A DNA stretch of 64,000 bases, taken from Buttiauxella sp. A111. GTDB taxonomy: Bacteria; Pseudomonadota; Gammaproteobacteria; Enterobacterales; Enterobacteriaceae. The stretch is from positions 186,001 through 250,000 of the forward strand of contig NZ_BJFN01000001.1 in NCBI RefSeq assembly GCF_014189855.1, in the 5' to 3' direction. The notes beneath the pieces are model-generated. The model saw only the letters and a list, made by a program, of their open reading frames with translations, made no database searches and was not told the DNA's origin. The translations under genes were made by a program, and so were the position numbers. Shown here piece after piece: positions 47,142 through 58,468 of this stretch (its first letter is position 1; each line of letters opens with the position of its first letter).

Positions 47142-49574
47142 ATGACACAACTGAACCTGAACACCTTAAGCCAACGCATAAAAGATCATAAAGAGGCGCT
47201 AATTCATATAGTTAAGCCGCCTGTTTGTACTGAACGTGCACAGCATTACACGGCGATTTATCAGCAGCATCAGGACAAGCCTTTGCCTGTGCGCCGCGCC
47301 CTCGCCCTTGCCCACCACCTTGCTGAACGTACTATCTGGATTAAGCATGATGAGTTGATCGTCGGTAACCAGGCAAGCCATGTGCGTGGTGCACCGTTCT
47401 TCCCTGAATATACAGTTGGCTGGATTGAGACTGAAATTGATGAGCTGGGTGACCGTCCTGGTGCCGGCTTCTCAATTTCCGATGCAGACAAAGCGGTAAT
47501 GCATGAAATTTGTCCGTGGTGGCGCGGCCAAACAGTACAAGACCGTTGCTACGGAATGTTTACCGACGAGCAGAAAGAGTTGCTGGCAAGTGGGATTATT
47601 AAAGCTGAAGGCAATATGACCTCGGGCGATGCGCACCTGGCGGTCAACTTCCCTCTGTTACTGGAATTGGGGATCGATGGTTTACGTAGCAAAGTTGCCG
47701 AGCGTCGTTCACGTCTGCATCTCACCGATTGGGAAGATTTGCATAAAGAACAATTCCTTAAAGCCATCGATATTACCTTTGTCGCATTAAGTGATCATAT
47801 CCTGCGTTATGCGGCACTTGCTAAAGAAATGGCTGGCACAGAAACACGCGAATCTCGCCGTTACGAACTGCTGGCAATGGCTGAAAACTGTGAAGTTATT
47901 GCCCATCAAAAACCAACCTCATTCTGGCAGGCATTGCAGTTAAGCTACTTTGTTCAGTTGGTATTGCAGATTGAATCTAACGGACACTCCGTTTCTTTCG
48001 GTCGTCTCGACCAGTTCCTCTATCCATGGTATCGCCGTGATGTTGAACTAGAACAAACGCTGGGACGTGACCAGGCTATCGAATTGCTGCAAAGCTGCTG
48101 GTTGAAGTTACTGGAAGTTAACAAAATTCGTTCTGGTTCTCACTCCAAAGCTTCCGCCGGTAGTCCGTTATACCAAAACGTGACAATTGGCGGCCAAACG
48201 CTCGTCAATGGTGAACCTGTTGATGCGGTCAACCCGCTCTCTTACGCCATCCTTGAGTCATGCGGCCAGTTACGCTCAACACAACCTAACTTGAGCGTGC
48301 GTTATCACGCGGGAATGAGTAACGACTTCCTGGACGCTTGTGTTCAAGTGATCCGTTGTGGTTTCGGTATGCCTGCGTTTAATAACGATGAAATCGTTAT
48401 CGATGAATTTATCAAGCTGGGTGTCAGCCGCGAAGATGCTTACGATTATGCCGCCATCGGTTGTATCGAAACCGCAGTGGGGGGCAAATGGGGCTATCGT
48501 TGCACAGGCATGAGTTTTATTAACTTCGCGCGTGTCATGTTAGCAGCACTGGAGCATGGGCGTGATGCAACCAGCGGTAAAATCTTCCTGCCGCAGGAAC
48601 ATGCACTGTCCTCCGGCAACTTTACACAGTTTGACCAGGTCATCGACGCCTGGGATACCCAGATTCGTTACTACACCCAGAAATCTATCGAAATAGAATG
48701 CGTTGTTGATACCGTTCTTGAAGAAAATGCCCACGATATTCTTTGCTCGGCTCTGGTCGATGACTGCATCGAGCGCGGTAAGAGTATTAAACAAGGTGGC
48801 GCAAAATATGACTGGGTTTCGGGTCTGCAGGTCGGTATTGCCAACCTGGGTAACAGTCTTGCCGCTGTGAAGAAACTGGTGTTCGAACAAGGCGCTATTG
48901 GCCAACAGCAATTAGCTGAAGCACTGGCTAACGATTTTGATGGTTTGACCGGTGAGCAGTTACGCCAGCGCTTGATTAATAGCGCGCCAAAATATGGCAA
49001 TGATGACGATGAAGTCGATCTGCTGTTGGCACGGGCTTACCAGACTTATATCGACGAGCTGAAGCAGTATCACAATACCCGCTTTGGTCGTGGCCCTATT
49101 GGTGGGACCTATTACGCAGGGACTTCATCGATTTCAGCAAACGTCCCCTTCGGCGCCGCAACAATGGCAACACCGGATGGACGTAAAGCGAAGACTCCAC
49201 TGGCAGAGGGTGCAAGCCCAGCATCAGGGACTGACCGTCTGGGGCCAACAGCGGTGATAAGTTCAGTCGGTAAATTGCCTACCAGCAAAATTCTGGGCGG
49301 TGTGTTGCTGAATCAGAAGCTGAATCCGGCGACGCTGGATAATCCGCGCGACCGCGAAAAGTTAATGATTATGCTGCGAACTTTCTTCGAGGCACATAAA
49401 GGGTGGCATGTGCAATACAACATTGTTTCCCGTGAAACCCTGCTAGATGCCAAACAACATCCTGATAAATATCGTGATCTGGTGGTACGTGTAGCAGGTT
49501 ATTCTGCTTTCTTTACCGCCTTATCTCCAGACGCTCAGGATGATATTATAGCCCGTACAGAACATACTCTTTGA
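47142..49574 (+). CDS. ybiW: Glycyl-radical enzyme YbiW (pyruvate formate-lyase-like)
   Basis: An 810-residue enzyme. The active-site cysteine is C441 in [11 protein letters not shown] and the radical glycine is G786 in [10 protein letters not shown]. It has the same length and nearly the same text as E. coli YbiW. The substrate is not established; the family includes dehydratases, lyases and decarboxylases as well as formate lyases. The pairing with fsaA suggests handling of a sugar- or polyol-derived compound without oxygen. The site AGAGGATAAACCG precedes its ATG. Confidence 0.93.
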   Translation: MTQLNLNTLSQRIKDHKEALIHIVKPPVCTERAQHYTAIYQQHQDKPLPVRRALALAHHLAERTIWIKHDELIVGNQASHVRGAPFFPEYTVGWIETEIDELGDRPGAGFSISDADKAVMHEICPWWRGQTVQDRCYGMFTDEQKELLASGIIKAEGNMTSGDAHLAVNFPLLLELGIDGLRSKVAERRSRLHLTDWEDLHKEQFLKAIDITFVALSDHILRYAALAKEMAGTETRESRRYELLAMAENCEVIAHQKPTSFWQALQLSYFVQLVLQIESNGHSVSFGRLDQFLYPWYRRDVELEQTLGRDQAIELLQSCWLKLLEVNKIRSGSHSKASAGSPLYQNVTIGGQTLVNGEPVDAVNPLSYAILESCGQLRSTQPNLSVRYHAGMSNDFLDACVQVIRCGFGMPAFNNDEIVIDEFIKLGVSREDAYDYAAIGCIETAVGGKWGYRCTGMSFINFARVMLAALEHGRDATSGKIFLPQEHALSSGNFTQFDQVIDAWDTQIRYYTQKSIEIECVVDTVLEENAHDILCSALVDDCIERGKSIKQGGAKYDWVSGLQVGIANLGNSLAAVKKLVFEQGAIGQQQLAEALANDFDGLTGEQLRQRLINSAPKYGNDDDEVDLLLARAYQTYIDELKQYHNTRFGRGPIGGTYYAGTSSISANVPFGAATMATPDGRKAKTPLAEGASPASGTDRLGPTAVISSVGKLPTSKILGGVLLNQKLNPATLDNPRDREKLMIMLRTFFEAHKGWHVQYNIVSRETLLDAKQHPDKYRDLVVRVAGYSAFFTALSPDAQDDIIARTEHTL

Positions 49575-49581
49575 TAATCCA

Positions 49582-49602
49582 GGCGGCGCGGTATGCGCCG
49601 CC
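49582..49602 (+). terminator. Hairpin between ybiW and yciT
   Basis: GGCGGCGC pairs perfectly with GCGCCGCC around GGTAT, seven bases after ybiW. No T-run follows, so it may stall or protect the transcript rather than end it. Confidence 0.5.
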
Positions 49603-49617
49603 CTAAATTTGGCTGAC

Positions 49618-50376
49618 ATGAACTCCAGACAACAAATTATTTTACAGATGGTGATTGATCATGGTCGCATGAGTGTGACCGATCTCGCTAAAAAAACCGG
49701 CGTCTCAGAAGTGACTATTCGGCAGGATCTCAATCTTCTGGAGAAAAAGAACTACCTGAGACGCACACATGGCTATGCCGTTCCGCTGGATAGCGAAGAC
49801 GTTGAAACGCGAATGATGAACAATTATTCGCTTAAAAGGCATCTCGCTGATTTTGCAGCGACTTTAGTCAACGATGGCGAAACAATCTTTATCGAAAACG
49901 GCAGTTGTAATGCACTCCTCGCCCGCGCATTGGCTGAGCAGAAAAAAATTACGCTGGTCACCGTCAGCAGCTATATCGCTCATCTTCTGAAGGATACTGA
50001 CTGTGAAGTGGTATTACTTGGCGGTATATATCAGAAAAAAAGCGAAAGTATGGTTGGGCCCCTGACGCGTCAATTTATCCAGCAAGTGCATTTCAGCAAG
50101 GCGTTCATCGGTATTGATGGCTTCTTGCCAGAAACCGGATTTACGAGCCGTGACATGATGCGCGCCGATGTAGTGAATACCGTGTTGGAAAAAGGCTGCG
50201 AAGCCATTGTTCTGACAGACAGTACCAAGTTCGGCTCGATGCACCCTTACACGCTAGGGCCAATTTCATGCATCAATCGCGTGATTACTGATGATGGTCT
50301 CAACGAAACCACAGGGCAGCAATTGCGGGATACTGGCATTCAAATCAATATTGTTAAACAATTTCCCATCGAGTAA
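49618..50376 (+). CDS. yciT: YciT, DeoR-family regulator
   Basis: A 252-residue protein. N-terminal DeoR helix-turn-helix ([21 protein letters not shown], 20 core residues from SVTDL), then a DeoR sugar-phosphate sensor domain ([48 protein letters not shown]). It matches E. coli YciT. In DeoR proteins the effector is usually a phosphorylated sugar. Here yciT directly follows ybiW, so it could control the fsaA/ybiYW module. ATG 49618 matches the E. coli start; its ribosome site is weak. Confidence 0.92.
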   Translation: MNSRQQIILQMVIDHGRMSVTDLAKKTGVSEVTIRQDLNLLEKKNYLRRTHGYAVPLDSEDVETRMMNNYSLKRHLADFAATLVNDGETIFIENGSCNALLARALAEQKKITLVTVSSYIAHLLKDTDCEVVLLGGIYQKKSESMVGPLTRQFIQQVHFSKAFIGIDGFLPETGFTSRDMMRADVVNTVLEKGCEAIVLTDSTKFGSMHPYTLGPISCINRVITDDGLNETTGQQLRDTGIQINIVKQFPIE

Positions 50377-50389
50377 TCACGATCGTTAT

Positions 50390-50412
50390 CTGCCTGCTTT
50401 TACTGCAGGCAG
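50390..50412 (+). terminator. Terminator of yciT
   Basis: CTGCCTGC pairs perfectly with GCAGGCAG around TTTTACT, followed by TTCTTTTC. Confidence 0.85.
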
Positions 50413-50420
50413 TTCTTTTC

Positions 50421-50434
50421 TAAGAATTATCCTG
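50421..50434 (+). promoter_or_regulatory. Candidate RcsB box upstream of osmB
   Basis: TAAGAATTATCCTG is close to the RcsB consensus TAAGAATATTCCTA. E. coli osmB is activated by RcsB from its upstream promoter. The site lies 211 bases before the osmB start; a -10-like GACTAT lies about 15 bases beyond it. Confidence 0.45.
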
Positions 50435-50644
50435 CCGTTCCTTTAAGACTATTTACCTGTTGTAATTCTTCATTCAAATTAGAATGTTTGTTAGCGGTGT
50501 AACAAGAAGTGATAATTACCAAAATTATCTTTTAGGTCTTATATCGTTATGCAGTTTCACGGAAGCTTTCTCGAAGTTGATTCAAAACCACTATACTTTT
50601 AGAGAAGCTTATTTCCGTGAATCAATAATTCAGGAGAAAGTATT

Positions 50645-50863
50645 ATGACCTTAAATAACAAAAAAATTGCCGCCGTTGTGCTGGCCTTAACCGTAGCTAT
50701 GTCTCTGAGCGCCTGTTCAAACTGGTCCAAACGTGACCGTAACACCGCGATTGGTGCGGGTGCTGGTGCTGTTGGTGGTGCTGTCTTAACAGACGGTAGC
50801 GCGCTGGGGACTCTGGGTGGCGCAGCAGTAGGTGGTATTATCGGCCATCAGGTAAGTAAATAA
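50645..50863 (+). CDS. osmB: Osmotically inducible lipoprotein OsmB
   Basis: A 72-residue outer-membrane lipoprotein. The signal ends in the lipobox AMSLSACSNW. A glycine-zipper region follows (GAGAGAVGGAVLTDG, GGAAVGGIIGHQVSK). It is induced by osmotic stress and in stationary phase in E. coli. Strong AGGAGAAAG ribosome site. Confidence 0.95.
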   Translation: MTLNNKKIAAVVLALTVAMSLSACSNWSKRDRNTAIGAGAGAVGGAVLTDGSALGTLGGAAVGGIIGHQVSK

Positions 50864-50953
50864 AGCTTGATGCCAGCAGAAGCGTGAAACGCTTTAACGA
50901 ATTATAAAATATTTAATTTTTCAGGTCTGACTTTCAGCAGTCACAATAAAAAA

Positions 50954-50975
50954 GCCACGGTAAATATACCGTGGC
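50954..50975. terminator. Bidirectional terminator osmB/yciH
   Basis: GCCACGGTA pairs perfectly with TACCGTGGC around AATA. It has CTATTTATTT on the plus side and TTTTTTATTG on the minus side. Confidence 0.9.
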
Positions 50976-50996
50976 CTATTTATTTCAATATACGAA

Positions 50997-51326
50997 TCAA
51001 CCGCCTGCCAATTTAACTTTCATTCCCTTCGCTTCCAGCAGAGATTTTATCAGATCGCGTTTATCGCCCTGAATTTCAATCACCCCCTCTTTTAGCGAAC
51101 CACCGCAGCCGCATTTCTTTTTTAGCTCTACTGCAAGTGTCGATAATTCTGCGTCATCGGCATCGATACCGGTTATCAGGCACACGCCCTTACCCTTGCG
51201 CCCGCTGGTCTGGCGTTGGATGCGCACTACACCGTCCCCTTTTGGCCGAACAGGTGCTGTTTTAGGCTCATCAATACGTCCACTCTCGGTTGAGTAAACT
51301 AAACGACTGTTATCGTCCTTCATCAC
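50997..51326 (-). CDS. yciH: YciH, SUI1/eIF1-like protein
   Basis: A 109-residue protein with the SUI1 fold: [20 protein letters not shown], then [13 protein letters not shown] and [15 protein letters not shown]. It resembles eukaryotic eIF1 and can influence initiation fidelity in vitro. Its start overlaps the pyrF stop by four bases, so both lie in one operon as in E. coli. Confidence 0.95.
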   Translation of the reverse strand: MMKDDNSRLVYSTESGRIDEPKTAPVRPKGDGVVRIQRQTSGRKGKGVCLITGIDADDAELSTLAVELKKKCGCGGSLKEGVIEIQGDKRDLIKSLLEAKGMKVKLAGG

Positions 51327-52060
51327 GCCCCCTGCTGTAGTGAAACGCGGATGTCACGCAGAGTTTGGGCGGGATCAGCAGATTGGGTGATCGGGCGTCC
51401 AATCACCATGAAGTCCACACCCGCAGTCTGTGCTTGTTGTGGTGTCATGATACGGCGTTGATCACCGGCATCACTTCCAACCGGACGGATACCCGGGGTG
51501 ACTAATTTGAAACCCTGCCCCAGCTCGCTTTTGAAGCGTACCGCTTCTTGCGCAGAACAAACCACACCATCAAGACCACAACTTTGCGTTAAACGCGCTA
51601 ACCGCTCAGCATATTCAGCAGGAGTTGACGTAATACCAAGATCTGCCAGATCGCTGGCTTCCATACTGGTCAGAACGGTCACCGCAATCAGCAACGGTGC
51701 ATCTTTGCCAAATGGTAGCAACACTTCACGCGCAGCATTCATCATGCGCGCCCCACCGCTGGCATGCACGTTCACCATCCATACGCCTAGTTCCGCAGCA
51801 GCAGCGACTGCACGCGCAGTGGTGTTTGGGATATCGTGAAATTTCAAATCGAGGAATACATCAAAGCCACGTTGCTGGATATCACGCACCAACTGCGGTC
51901 CAAACAGAGTAAACATCTCTTTGCCCACTTTCAGGCGGCAATCACGCGGGTCGATACGGTCAATGAAAGCTAAGGCTTTATCGCGATTATCGTAATCAAG
52001 TGCGACGACAATTGGAGAATCGGTAGCAACACGGGAGGAGGAGGATGCAGTTGAATTCAT
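51323..52060 (-). CDS. pyrF: Orotidine 5'-phosphate decarboxylase PyrF
   Basis: A 245-residue TIM-barrel enzyme that makes UMP, the last step of pyrimidine synthesis. The catalytic tetrad region is [13 protein letters not shown]. The phosphate-binding end is TPGIRP and FMVIGRPIT. Length as in E. coli. Followed by yciH in one operon. Confidence 0.97.
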   Translation of the reverse strand: MNSTASSSSRVATDSPIVVALDYDNRDKALAFIDRIDPRDCRLKVGKEMFTLFGPQLVRDIQQRGFDVFLDLKFHDIPNTTARAVAAAAELGVWMVNVHASGGARMMNAAREVLLPFGKDAPLLIAVTVLTSMEASDLADLGITSTPAEYAERLARLTQSCGLDGVVCSAQEAVRFKSELGQGFKLVTPGIRPVGSDAGDQRRIMTPQQAQTAGVDFMVIGRPITQSADPAQTLRDIRVSLQQGA

Positions 52061-52264
52061 GGCTAAACCTTCTGATGTTGGGCAGCATTGCGGCGCAAGA
52101 GATAAACGGCAAGCATTCTACCCGCGGTAGACACAAAATTACAGTTGCCATTGTACCTTGCTAAGCATAAACAGCACGGTGCTTCAGAGTGGATGGTCGT
52201 AGTAGCTATAAGTATGTTGTAACTAAAGTGCAGCGTTTTTTTATAAGTGAGCGCACTTTGCCCG

Positions 52265-53434
52265 TTATTGACCATCTAACCCACGAATCGGTTTAATCGT
52301 TGACCAGGCCCGGCAGGATGGGCAATGCCAGTACAGTGTAAAAGCGGTGAAGCCACATTTCTGGCAGCGATAACGTGGTTTGGTACGCACTTGTTCGCCG
52401 ACCATATCACGCAGTACCATCAGGCTCTCTTTCGCGCGCCCTTCTTCAGCCTCTTGTAGGTGGTAATCCATCAGCCGATGGAACACACGCATGGTTGGGT
52501 GACGCTGAAGCTGGCGGTTGATATAAACCTGAGCCACCTCTGAGCCTTCTTTACGCTCAAGGATCTCGGCAAGCATCAGCTCAGCACCCGCACCGGTGTT
52601 CTCTTCGACACAACGTTTCAAGAATGTTTCCCACTCCTGCGTTTTGTCTAACTGCAGGTAGCAGGTTTGCAGCATTTCGAGAGTTTCACTGACGAGCTCG
52701 CTATCTTGATCGATAACGCGCTGGAGCAATTCAACGGCTTTCGCGTATTCATTACGCGCCATAAAGATGCGGCCCATCATGATTGAAACGCGGGCGCAAT
52801 TTTTGTCCGCAGCAGCGCCCTTTTTAAGCAGAGACATGGCGCGATCAAGGTCGTCACTGGCCATCAATTGCAGCGCTTGTTCGCAATAGAAATGGGCAAT
52901 TTCAGTACGTTGTTTATCTTTGCCAAGTTTAACCAGGCGCTCGGCCACATCGATAGCTTTTTGCCAGTCACTGGTAGCCTGATGGATAAGCAGCAACTGT
53001 TGTAACGCGCCAATGCGGAAATCGGTTTCGTCTATCAGTTGCGCGAACATATCTTCTGCGCGGTCATACAGGCCAGCAGCCATATAGTCACGACCCAACT
53101 GTTGCACTGCCAACAAGCGTTGTTCGTAAGTTAACGAGGCACTTTCCATTAATGATTGGTGTATACGAATGGCGCGGTCAACTTCACCACGAGAGCGGAA
53201 CAGGTTACCCAGCGTGAGGTGAGCCTCAACGGTGCTGGTATCCTCTTTGAGCATGTCGAGAAAGAGATCTACAGCTTTATCTTGCTGGTTCGACAGCAAG
53301 AAGTTAACCCCCGCCACATAGTCACGTGACAGGCGATTAGCTTCTTGCTGCTTATCTTGATGCGCGCTTCTGCGTCCCATATACCAGCCGTAAGCGGCGG
53401 CGATAGGCAACAGCAGAAACAACAATTCCAGCAT
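52265..53434 (-). CDS. lapB: LapB (YciM), LPS assembly regulator
   Basis: A 389-residue protein. An N-terminal membrane helix (MLELLFLLLPIAAAYGW) is followed by TPR repeats in the cytoplasm and a C-terminal rubredoxin-like metal domain (YRCQKCGFTAFTLYWHCPSC). LapB presents LpxC to the FtsH protease and so sets the rate of lipid A synthesis. It lies six bases after lapA. Confidence 0.96.
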   Translation of the reverse strand: MLELLFLLLPIAAAYGWYMGRRSAHQDKQQEANRLSRDYVAGVNFLLSNQQDKAVDLFLDMLKEDTSTVEAHLTLGNLFRSRGEVDRAIRIHQSLMESASLTYEQRLLAVQQLGRDYMAAGLYDRAEDMFAQLIDETDFRIGALQQLLLIHQATSDWQKAIDVAERLVKLGKDKQRTEIAHFYCEQALQLMASDDLDRAMSLLKKGAAADKNCARVSIMMGRIFMARNEYAKAVELLQRVIDQDSELVSETLEMLQTCYLQLDKTQEWETFLKRCVEENTGAGAELMLAEILERKEGSEVAQVYINRQLQRHPTMRVFHRLMDYHLQEAEEGRAKESLMVLRDMVGEQVRTKPRYRCQKCGFTAFTLYWHCPSCRAWSTIKPIRGLDGQ

Positions 53435-53440
53435 GGCAGG

Positions 53441-53746
53441 TTATTCCTTAACAGCCGGTACAGCCGCTGCTATGGCGTCAGAATCCGTCGTAATTTGCTG
53501 CTCAAGGCGTTTGATCTTACGATCGGCGCGTGCCAGCGAAACACGCAAACGCAACCAAAACAGGCCACAAATTAGCCAGCCAAGCAAAAAACCGGCAGCA
53601 AAAAGAGTCGCCAGTAATGTGGAGACACGATATTCGCCTTGTGCCAACAGGTAGTTGAAATTAACAACCTGATCGTTCTGCGCGCCCAAAGTGACTGAAA
53701 TCACAAAAATCGCTAGCACCAGTAAGAAAATGAATAAATATTTCAC
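53441..53746 (-). CDS. lapA: LapA (YciS)
   Basis: A protein of about 101 residues with two membrane helices (FIFLLVLAIFVISVTLGAQN and TLLATLFAAGFLLGWLICGL) and a C-terminal coiled coil. It works with LapB in LPS assembly. I use GTG 53746, which has GGAAG five bases upstream and matches the E. coli start at KYL; an ATG at 53761 is open but lacks a site. Confidence 0.9.
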   Translation of the reverse strand: MKYLFIFLLVLAIFVISVTLGAQNDQVVNFNYLLAQGEYRVSTLLATLFAAGFLLGWLICGLFWLRLRVSLARADRKIKRLEQQITTDSDAIAAAVPAVKE

Positions 53747-53779
53747 ATTACTTCCCGTCATGTGGTCTTACGCGACTAA

Positions 53780-53899
53780 ACCCATTCGCTTTCGAGTTTC
53801 AGGTAGGCAGCAAGTTAACTTACCCCAACGGACTGACTTTCGTACGTGATTCGGGTAAGTGAGTATGCCAGCGCCCCTACAGCTTGATGGATGATGGGG
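53780..53899. repeat. Long copy of an enterobacterial intergenic repeat
   Basis: The stretch runs from TTCGAGTTTCAGGTAGGCAG through GATTCGGGTAAGTGAGTATG to CTACAGCTTGATGGATGATG. It shares both ends with the shorter copy at 17090-17155. I recall this type of sequence between genes in several Enterobacterales. It fills most of the gap between lapA and pgpB. Confidence 0.6.
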
Positions 53900-54010
53900 A
53901 TAAATTAAGCGCTAATGTTTTTCCAACTATATAAACTACCATTTCCCGGTTGCTCGTGGAATCCATTAGCGACGTTCAATTCATAAGAAATGGGGGTTAA
54001 ATCAATAATC

Positions 54011-54775
54011 TCAAGGCTCAGCATCTCTTTCGGCTATTTCGTCAGCTTCTTGCGGCGGTGGAGATAACGGACCGCACAGTTTCTGAGCAAGCCAGGTTGC
54101 CAATGTTATCAACACCCAAGAGATGAGCGTGGCAACCACCAAGTCTCGTGGCCAATGCATTCCGAGCACTAATCGGCTGCCCATCACCCCTGTAGCCCAC
54201 ACTAACAGCAATGCAATGGTCCAGGTACGTCGACGTGGCCACAGCAACCCGACACCTAATAATGCCCAACTTGCCGCAAACATTGTATGCCCTGAAGGGA
54301 ATGCAAAACCGGTCTCTTTTTGCCAGTGCTGACGCAACCATCCCGGTATTTCCTGCTGCGATTCAAGCTGGTTTTTCACCAACTCGCCACGCTGCTTACG
54401 CTTTAAATTGTAGAACTCATCTGTAGGAATATGTTGAGTTTTTTCAAGCCATACCACAAAAGGACGCGGTTCTTGCACTTCATCTTTAATGACAGATTTA
54501 ACCCCCTGCCCAATAAGAATAGCCGCACCGAGTATCGCAAACAGCATCAGAGCAGCTTTTAGGCGAAACCTTAGACACCATAAGAACCACCCGCACAGCA
54601 AAACGTGGGTGATGATGCCCCAGGGTTGGGTAACGGTTTCCGTCACCCAATACATCATTTTAAGCCAACTTCCCTGCGCACCTGGAACCCACTGCCAACC
54701 GGAGATCCACACGGCTAAAGGCATGACTAACAATAATCCAGCTCCCATTGTTGTTCGTTTTGCTATTGCTCGCAT
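54011..54775 (-). CDS. pgpB: Phosphatidylglycerophosphatase B PgpB
   Basis: A 254-residue inner-membrane PAP2 phosphatase with six helices. The active-site motifs are KDEVQEPRPF, FAFPSGHTMF and SRLVLGMHWPRD. It removes phosphate from phosphatidylglycerophosphate and from undecaprenyl pyrophosphate. Text matches E. coli PgpB from MR.IA.RT on. Confidence 0.95.
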   Translation of the reverse strand: MRAIAKRTTMGAGLLLVMPLAVWISGWQWVPGAQGSWLKMMYWVTETVTQPWGIITHVLLCGWFLWCLRFRLKAALMLFAILGAAILIGQGVKSVIKDEVQEPRPFVVWLEKTQHIPTDEFYNLKRKQRGELVKNQLESQQEIPGWLRQHWQKETGFAFPSGHTMFAASWALLGVGLLWPRRRTWTIALLLVWATGVMGSRLVLGMHWPRDLVVATLISWVLITLATWLAQKLCGPLSPPPQEADEIAERDAEP

Positions 54776-54983
54776 TGCTTATCCTTATGCTTTTTGAATC
54801 TCAAGGATACCCGATAAACCGCACCGAAGGGAAAATGGGAAGTCGCACAAAGGGTAAAAATAGGAGTCTGCCCAGTCTATTAGGCGAAGTGGTCGGCGTT
54901 GTGGCAAACTAAGCAGTAGTAATTAAACAAGCCAGTCTGCTGGCAGGCACCCTGAGTGCCACGATAAGTACCTGGAGAATCAC

Positions 54984-55577
54984 ATGCAGCTTAAACGTGT
55001 GGCAGAGGCCAAACTGCCAACCCCATGGGGCGATTTCCTGATGGTGGGCTTTGAAGAACTGGCAACCGGGCAAGATCACGTTGCTTTGGTTTTTGGTGAT
55101 GTAAACGGAAATGATTCTGTTTTGGCGCGTGTACATTCAGAGTGTCTGACGGGCGATGCCCTGTTCAGCCTGCGCTGCGATTGTGGTTTTCAGCTTGAAG
55201 CTGCATTAAGCCAAATTGCCGAAGAAGGTCGTGGCGTGCTGTTGTATCACCGCCAGGAAGGCCGCAATATTGGTTTACTTAATAAAATCCGCGCCTATGC
55301 CTTGCAAGATAAAGGCTACGATACGGTTGAAGCCAACCACCAACTCGGTTTTGCCGCCGATGAGCGTGACTTCACTCTCTGTGCTGATATGTTTAAGTTA
55401 TTGGGTATCGATGCCGTTCGCTTGCTGACCAACAACCCAAGCAAGGTAGAAATTCTCAGCGAAGCGGGAATTAATATTGTTGAACGCGTGCCGCTCATCG
55501 TGGGCCGTAACCCGAAAAACGCACATTATCTGGATACCAAAGCCGCTAAAATGGGCCACTTGCTGTCGAAAGATTAA
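54984..55577 (+). CDS. ribA: GTP cyclohydrolase II RibA
   Basis: A 197-residue zinc enzyme that opens GTP in the first step of riboflavin synthesis. Zinc cysteines lie in [17 protein letters not shown]; the catalytic and GTP region is [15 protein letters not shown]. Ends LLSKD. The CTGGAGAATCAC ribosome site is good. Confidence 0.97.
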   Translation: MQLKRVAEAKLPTPWGDFLMVGFEELATGQDHVALVFGDVNGNDSVLARVHSECLTGDALFSLRCDCGFQLEAALSQIAEEGRGVLLYHRQEGRNIGLLNKIRAYALQDKGYDTVEANHQLGFAADERDFTLCADMFKLLGIDAVRLLTNNPSKVEILSEAGINIVERVPLIVGRNPKNAHYLDTKAAKMGHLLSKD

Positions 55578-55613
55578 GTGATTTTCTCCCCCATCGCTGG
55601 GGGAGAATTTTCG

Positions 55614-58289
55614 CTAGTTCAGCATGTTGCGAATCACGTAATGCAAGATGCCGTCGTTTTTGAAATACGTCAGTTCATTGCCGGTATCAATACGGCAACG
55701 GCACTGAATCACCTCTTTTCTGCCGTCCTCAAAAGTCAACGATACCGGAACCGAAATGCCCGGTTTAAGGTCATTGAGGCCCCTGATATCAATAAACTCC
55801 TCACCAGTCAGACCTAACGTTTTGCGCGTCACACCTTCAGGGAATTCCAACGGAAGTATGCCCATGCCAATCAGGTTAGAACGGTGAATTCGTTCAAAGG
55901 ATTCCGCAATGACCACTCGTACGCCTAACAGACGTGGTCCTTTCGCTGCCCAGTCGCGACTGGAACCCGAGCCATACTCTTTGCCGGCAAACACCGCCAA
56001 CGGAATACCTTTATCCCGATAACGCATCGCGGCATCGTAAATCGAAATAACCTCGTCTCCCGGTAGCATGCGTGTCATGCCACCTTCCACTCCCGGCACC
56101 ATCTCGTTGCGGATACGGATATTGGCAAATGTCCCGCGCATCATCACTTCATGGTTGCCACGACGCGAACCGTAGGAGTTAAACTCTTTTCGTTCCACCC
56201 CGTGATTTTGCAGGTAACGCCCAGCGGGGCTATCAGGCTTGATGCTCCCTGCTGGAGAGATATGGTCAGTGGTGACCGAATCACCCAGCATGGCCAGCAC
56301 GCGCGCGCCATGGATATCCTGCAAAGGTTTAGGCGTAGCTTCCATATAATCAAAGAATGGTGACAGCCGAATGTAAGTAGAATCACTCTGCCAACCGTAA
56401 GTATCGGAGTGAGCCACTTCAATATTGCGCCATTCTGGTGTGCCTTCGAACACTTCCGCATACTCTTTGCGGAACATTTCGGTCGTGACTTGCGCAACGG
56501 CACGGGCAATCTCCTGGCTGCTCGGCCAAATATCTTTGAGATAAACCGGATCGCCCTTTTTATCATGCCCCAGCGGATCGGTGGTCAGGTTAACATTCAT
56601 GTTCCCGGCCAGTGCGTAGGCCACTACCAGCGGCGGTGAAGCCAGCCAGTTTGTTTTCACGAGCGGGTGGATGCGCCCTTCAAAGTTGCGGTTACCGGAT
56701 AGCACCGCACCCACAGTCAGGTCGCCCTTCTTGATGGCTTGTTCAATGGGGTCAGGCAGCGGACCTGAGTTACCAATGCACGTCGTGCAGCCGTAACCCA
56801 CCAGATTAAAACCAAGCGCATCGAGATAAGGCGTTAATCCCGCTTTTGCCAGATAGTCTGAAACGACTTTGGAACCCGGAGCCAAAGACGCTTTTACCCA
56901 AGGCTGACGTTTCAATCCTAATGTCACGGCTTTTTTCGCCAACAGCCCTGCGGCCATCAGAACACTGGGGTTTGAAGTATTGGTACAAGACGTAATGGCG
57001 GAAATGACGACTGCACCATCGGGTAGCTGATACTCACGCCCGGCCATCGTGTAATTAACCGGAGCCCGGTCTTTTTGCGACGTATTGAGTTCGAGTTCAT
57101 TGCTGGCGTTAAACGCTTTCGGCACATCACTCAACGAGACACGATCTTGTGGGCGTTTCGGCCCGGCAAGACTGGCCTCAACTTTGTTCATATCCAGTGC
57201 AAGGGTGCTGGTAAATATCGGCTCATCGCCGGTATTTCGCCACATCCCCTGCACTTTCGCATAAGCTTCAACCAGCGCGATTTGTTCTTCGCTGCGCCCA
57301 CTTAAACGCATGTAATCGAGTGTCACCGCATCAATCGGGAAGAAACCACAGGTCGCACCATATTCAGGCGCCATATTGGCAATAGTGGCACGGTCGGCCA
57401 GCGGTAGTGAGTCAAGCCCATCGCCATAAAATTCAACAAATTTCCCGACAACGCCATGCTTGCGCAGCATTTGCGTAACCGTCAAAACCAGGTCTGTCGC
57501 GGTAATGCCTTCGCGCAACTTACCATCAAGTTTAAACCCGACAACATCCGGGATAAGCATTGAAACCGGCTGACCTAGCATGGCAGCTTCAGCTTCAATC
57601 CCCCCAACACCCCACCCTAGTACGCCAAGGCCGTTAATCATGGTGGTGTGGGAATCTGTACCAACCAGCGTGTCCGGATAGGCAATCAGGTCATCGCCCT
57701 GCATTTCACTCCACACCGCTTTACCAAGATATTCCAGATTCACCTGGTGACAGATCCCGGTTCCTGGTGGCACCACGCTAAAGCGACTGAATGCCTGTTG
57801 GCCCCAACGCAGGAAAACATATCGCTCGTGGTTACGTTCCATTTCGAGGCGCACGTTTTCCTCGAATGCATCGTTATCACCGAAATGATCGACGGTCACG
57901 GAGTGGTCTATGACAAGATCAACGGGGGAAAGCGGATTGACTTTGGCGACATCGCCGCCAAGACGTTTTACCGCTTCGCGCATCGCGGCTAAATCCACAA
58001 CGGCGGGAACACCGGTAAAATCTTGCATCAATACACGTGCGGGGCGATAAGCAATTTCGCGATCGGCATGGGCATTTTTCAGCCAACCGGCCAAAGCATG
58101 AATATCGTCTTGAGTAACGGAGTTTTCATCCTGCCAGCGCAGCAGGTTTTCAAGCAGAACTTTTAACGACTTGGGTAAACGGGTGATATCCCCAAGTTCC
58201 TTTGCAGCCAGTGGCAAGCTGTAATAGTGATAGGTTTTATTCAGCGCCTGTAGAGTGTCCTTACTGGCCTCGCGTAGGGTTAACGACAT
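55614..58289 (-). CDS. acnA: Aconitase A
   Basis: An 891-residue aconitase of the IRP/AcnA type that converts citrate to isocitrate. The 4Fe-4S cysteines lie in [13 protein letters not shown] and [12 protein letters not shown]. The C-terminal swivel domain has [14 protein letters not shown]. AcnA is the stress- and stationary-phase aconitase in E. coli. A GGAG site precedes the start. Confidence 0.97.
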   Translation of the reverse strand: MSLTLREASKDTLQALNKTYHYYSLPLAAKELGDITRLPKSLKVLLENLLRWQDENSVTQDDIHALAGWLKNAHADREIAYRPARVLMQDFTGVPAVVDLAAMREAVKRLGGDVAKVNPLSPVDLVIDHSVTVDHFGDNDAFEENVRLEMERNHERYVFLRWGQQAFSRFSVVPPGTGICHQVNLEYLGKAVWSEMQGDDLIAYPDTLVGTDSHTTMINGLGVLGWGVGGIEAEAAMLGQPVSMLIPDVVGFKLDGKLREGITATDLVLTVTQMLRKHGVVGKFVEFYGDGLDSLPLADRATIANMAPEYGATCGFFPIDAVTLDYMRLSGRSEEQIALVEAYAKVQGMWRNTGDEPIFTSTLALDMNKVEASLAGPKRPQDRVSLSDVPKAFNASNELELNTSQKDRAPVNYTMAGREYQLPDGAVVISAITSCTNTSNPSVLMAAGLLAKKAVTLGLKRQPWVKASLAPGSKVVSDYLAKAGLTPYLDALGFNLVGYGCTTCIGNSGPLPDPIEQAIKKGDLTVGAVLSGNRNFEGRIHPLVKTNWLASPPLVVAYALAGNMNVNLTTDPLGHDKKGDPVYLKDIWPSSQEIARAVAQVTTEMFRKEYAEVFEGTPEWRNIEVAHSDTYGWQSDSTYIRLSPFFDYMEATPKPLQDIHGARVLAMLGDSVTTDHISPAGSIKPDSPAGRYLQNHGVERKEFNSYGSRRGNHEVMMRGTFANIRIRNEMVPGVEGGMTRMLPGDEVISIYDAAMRYRDKGIPLAVFAGKEYGSGSSRDWAAKGPRLLGVRVVIAESFERIHRSNLIGMGILPLEFPEGVTRKTLGLTGEEFIDIRGLNDLKPGISVPVSLTFEDGRKEVIQCRCRIDTGNELTYFKNDGILHYVIRNMLN

Positions 58290-58468
58290 AGCTCCTCCTT
58301 AAATTTCTTAGGATCGCGGTATCCCGGATGAAGATCAGGGACAGTATTAAAGATAACACAAAGATGTCGTAACGATTTGATAACAACCCGAATTGATAAA
58401 TCAGAGGATGTAAAGCGGGAGGATGAATGGATTTACACCCCGGCAGCAGGCCAGGGTGTCGAAGATAA

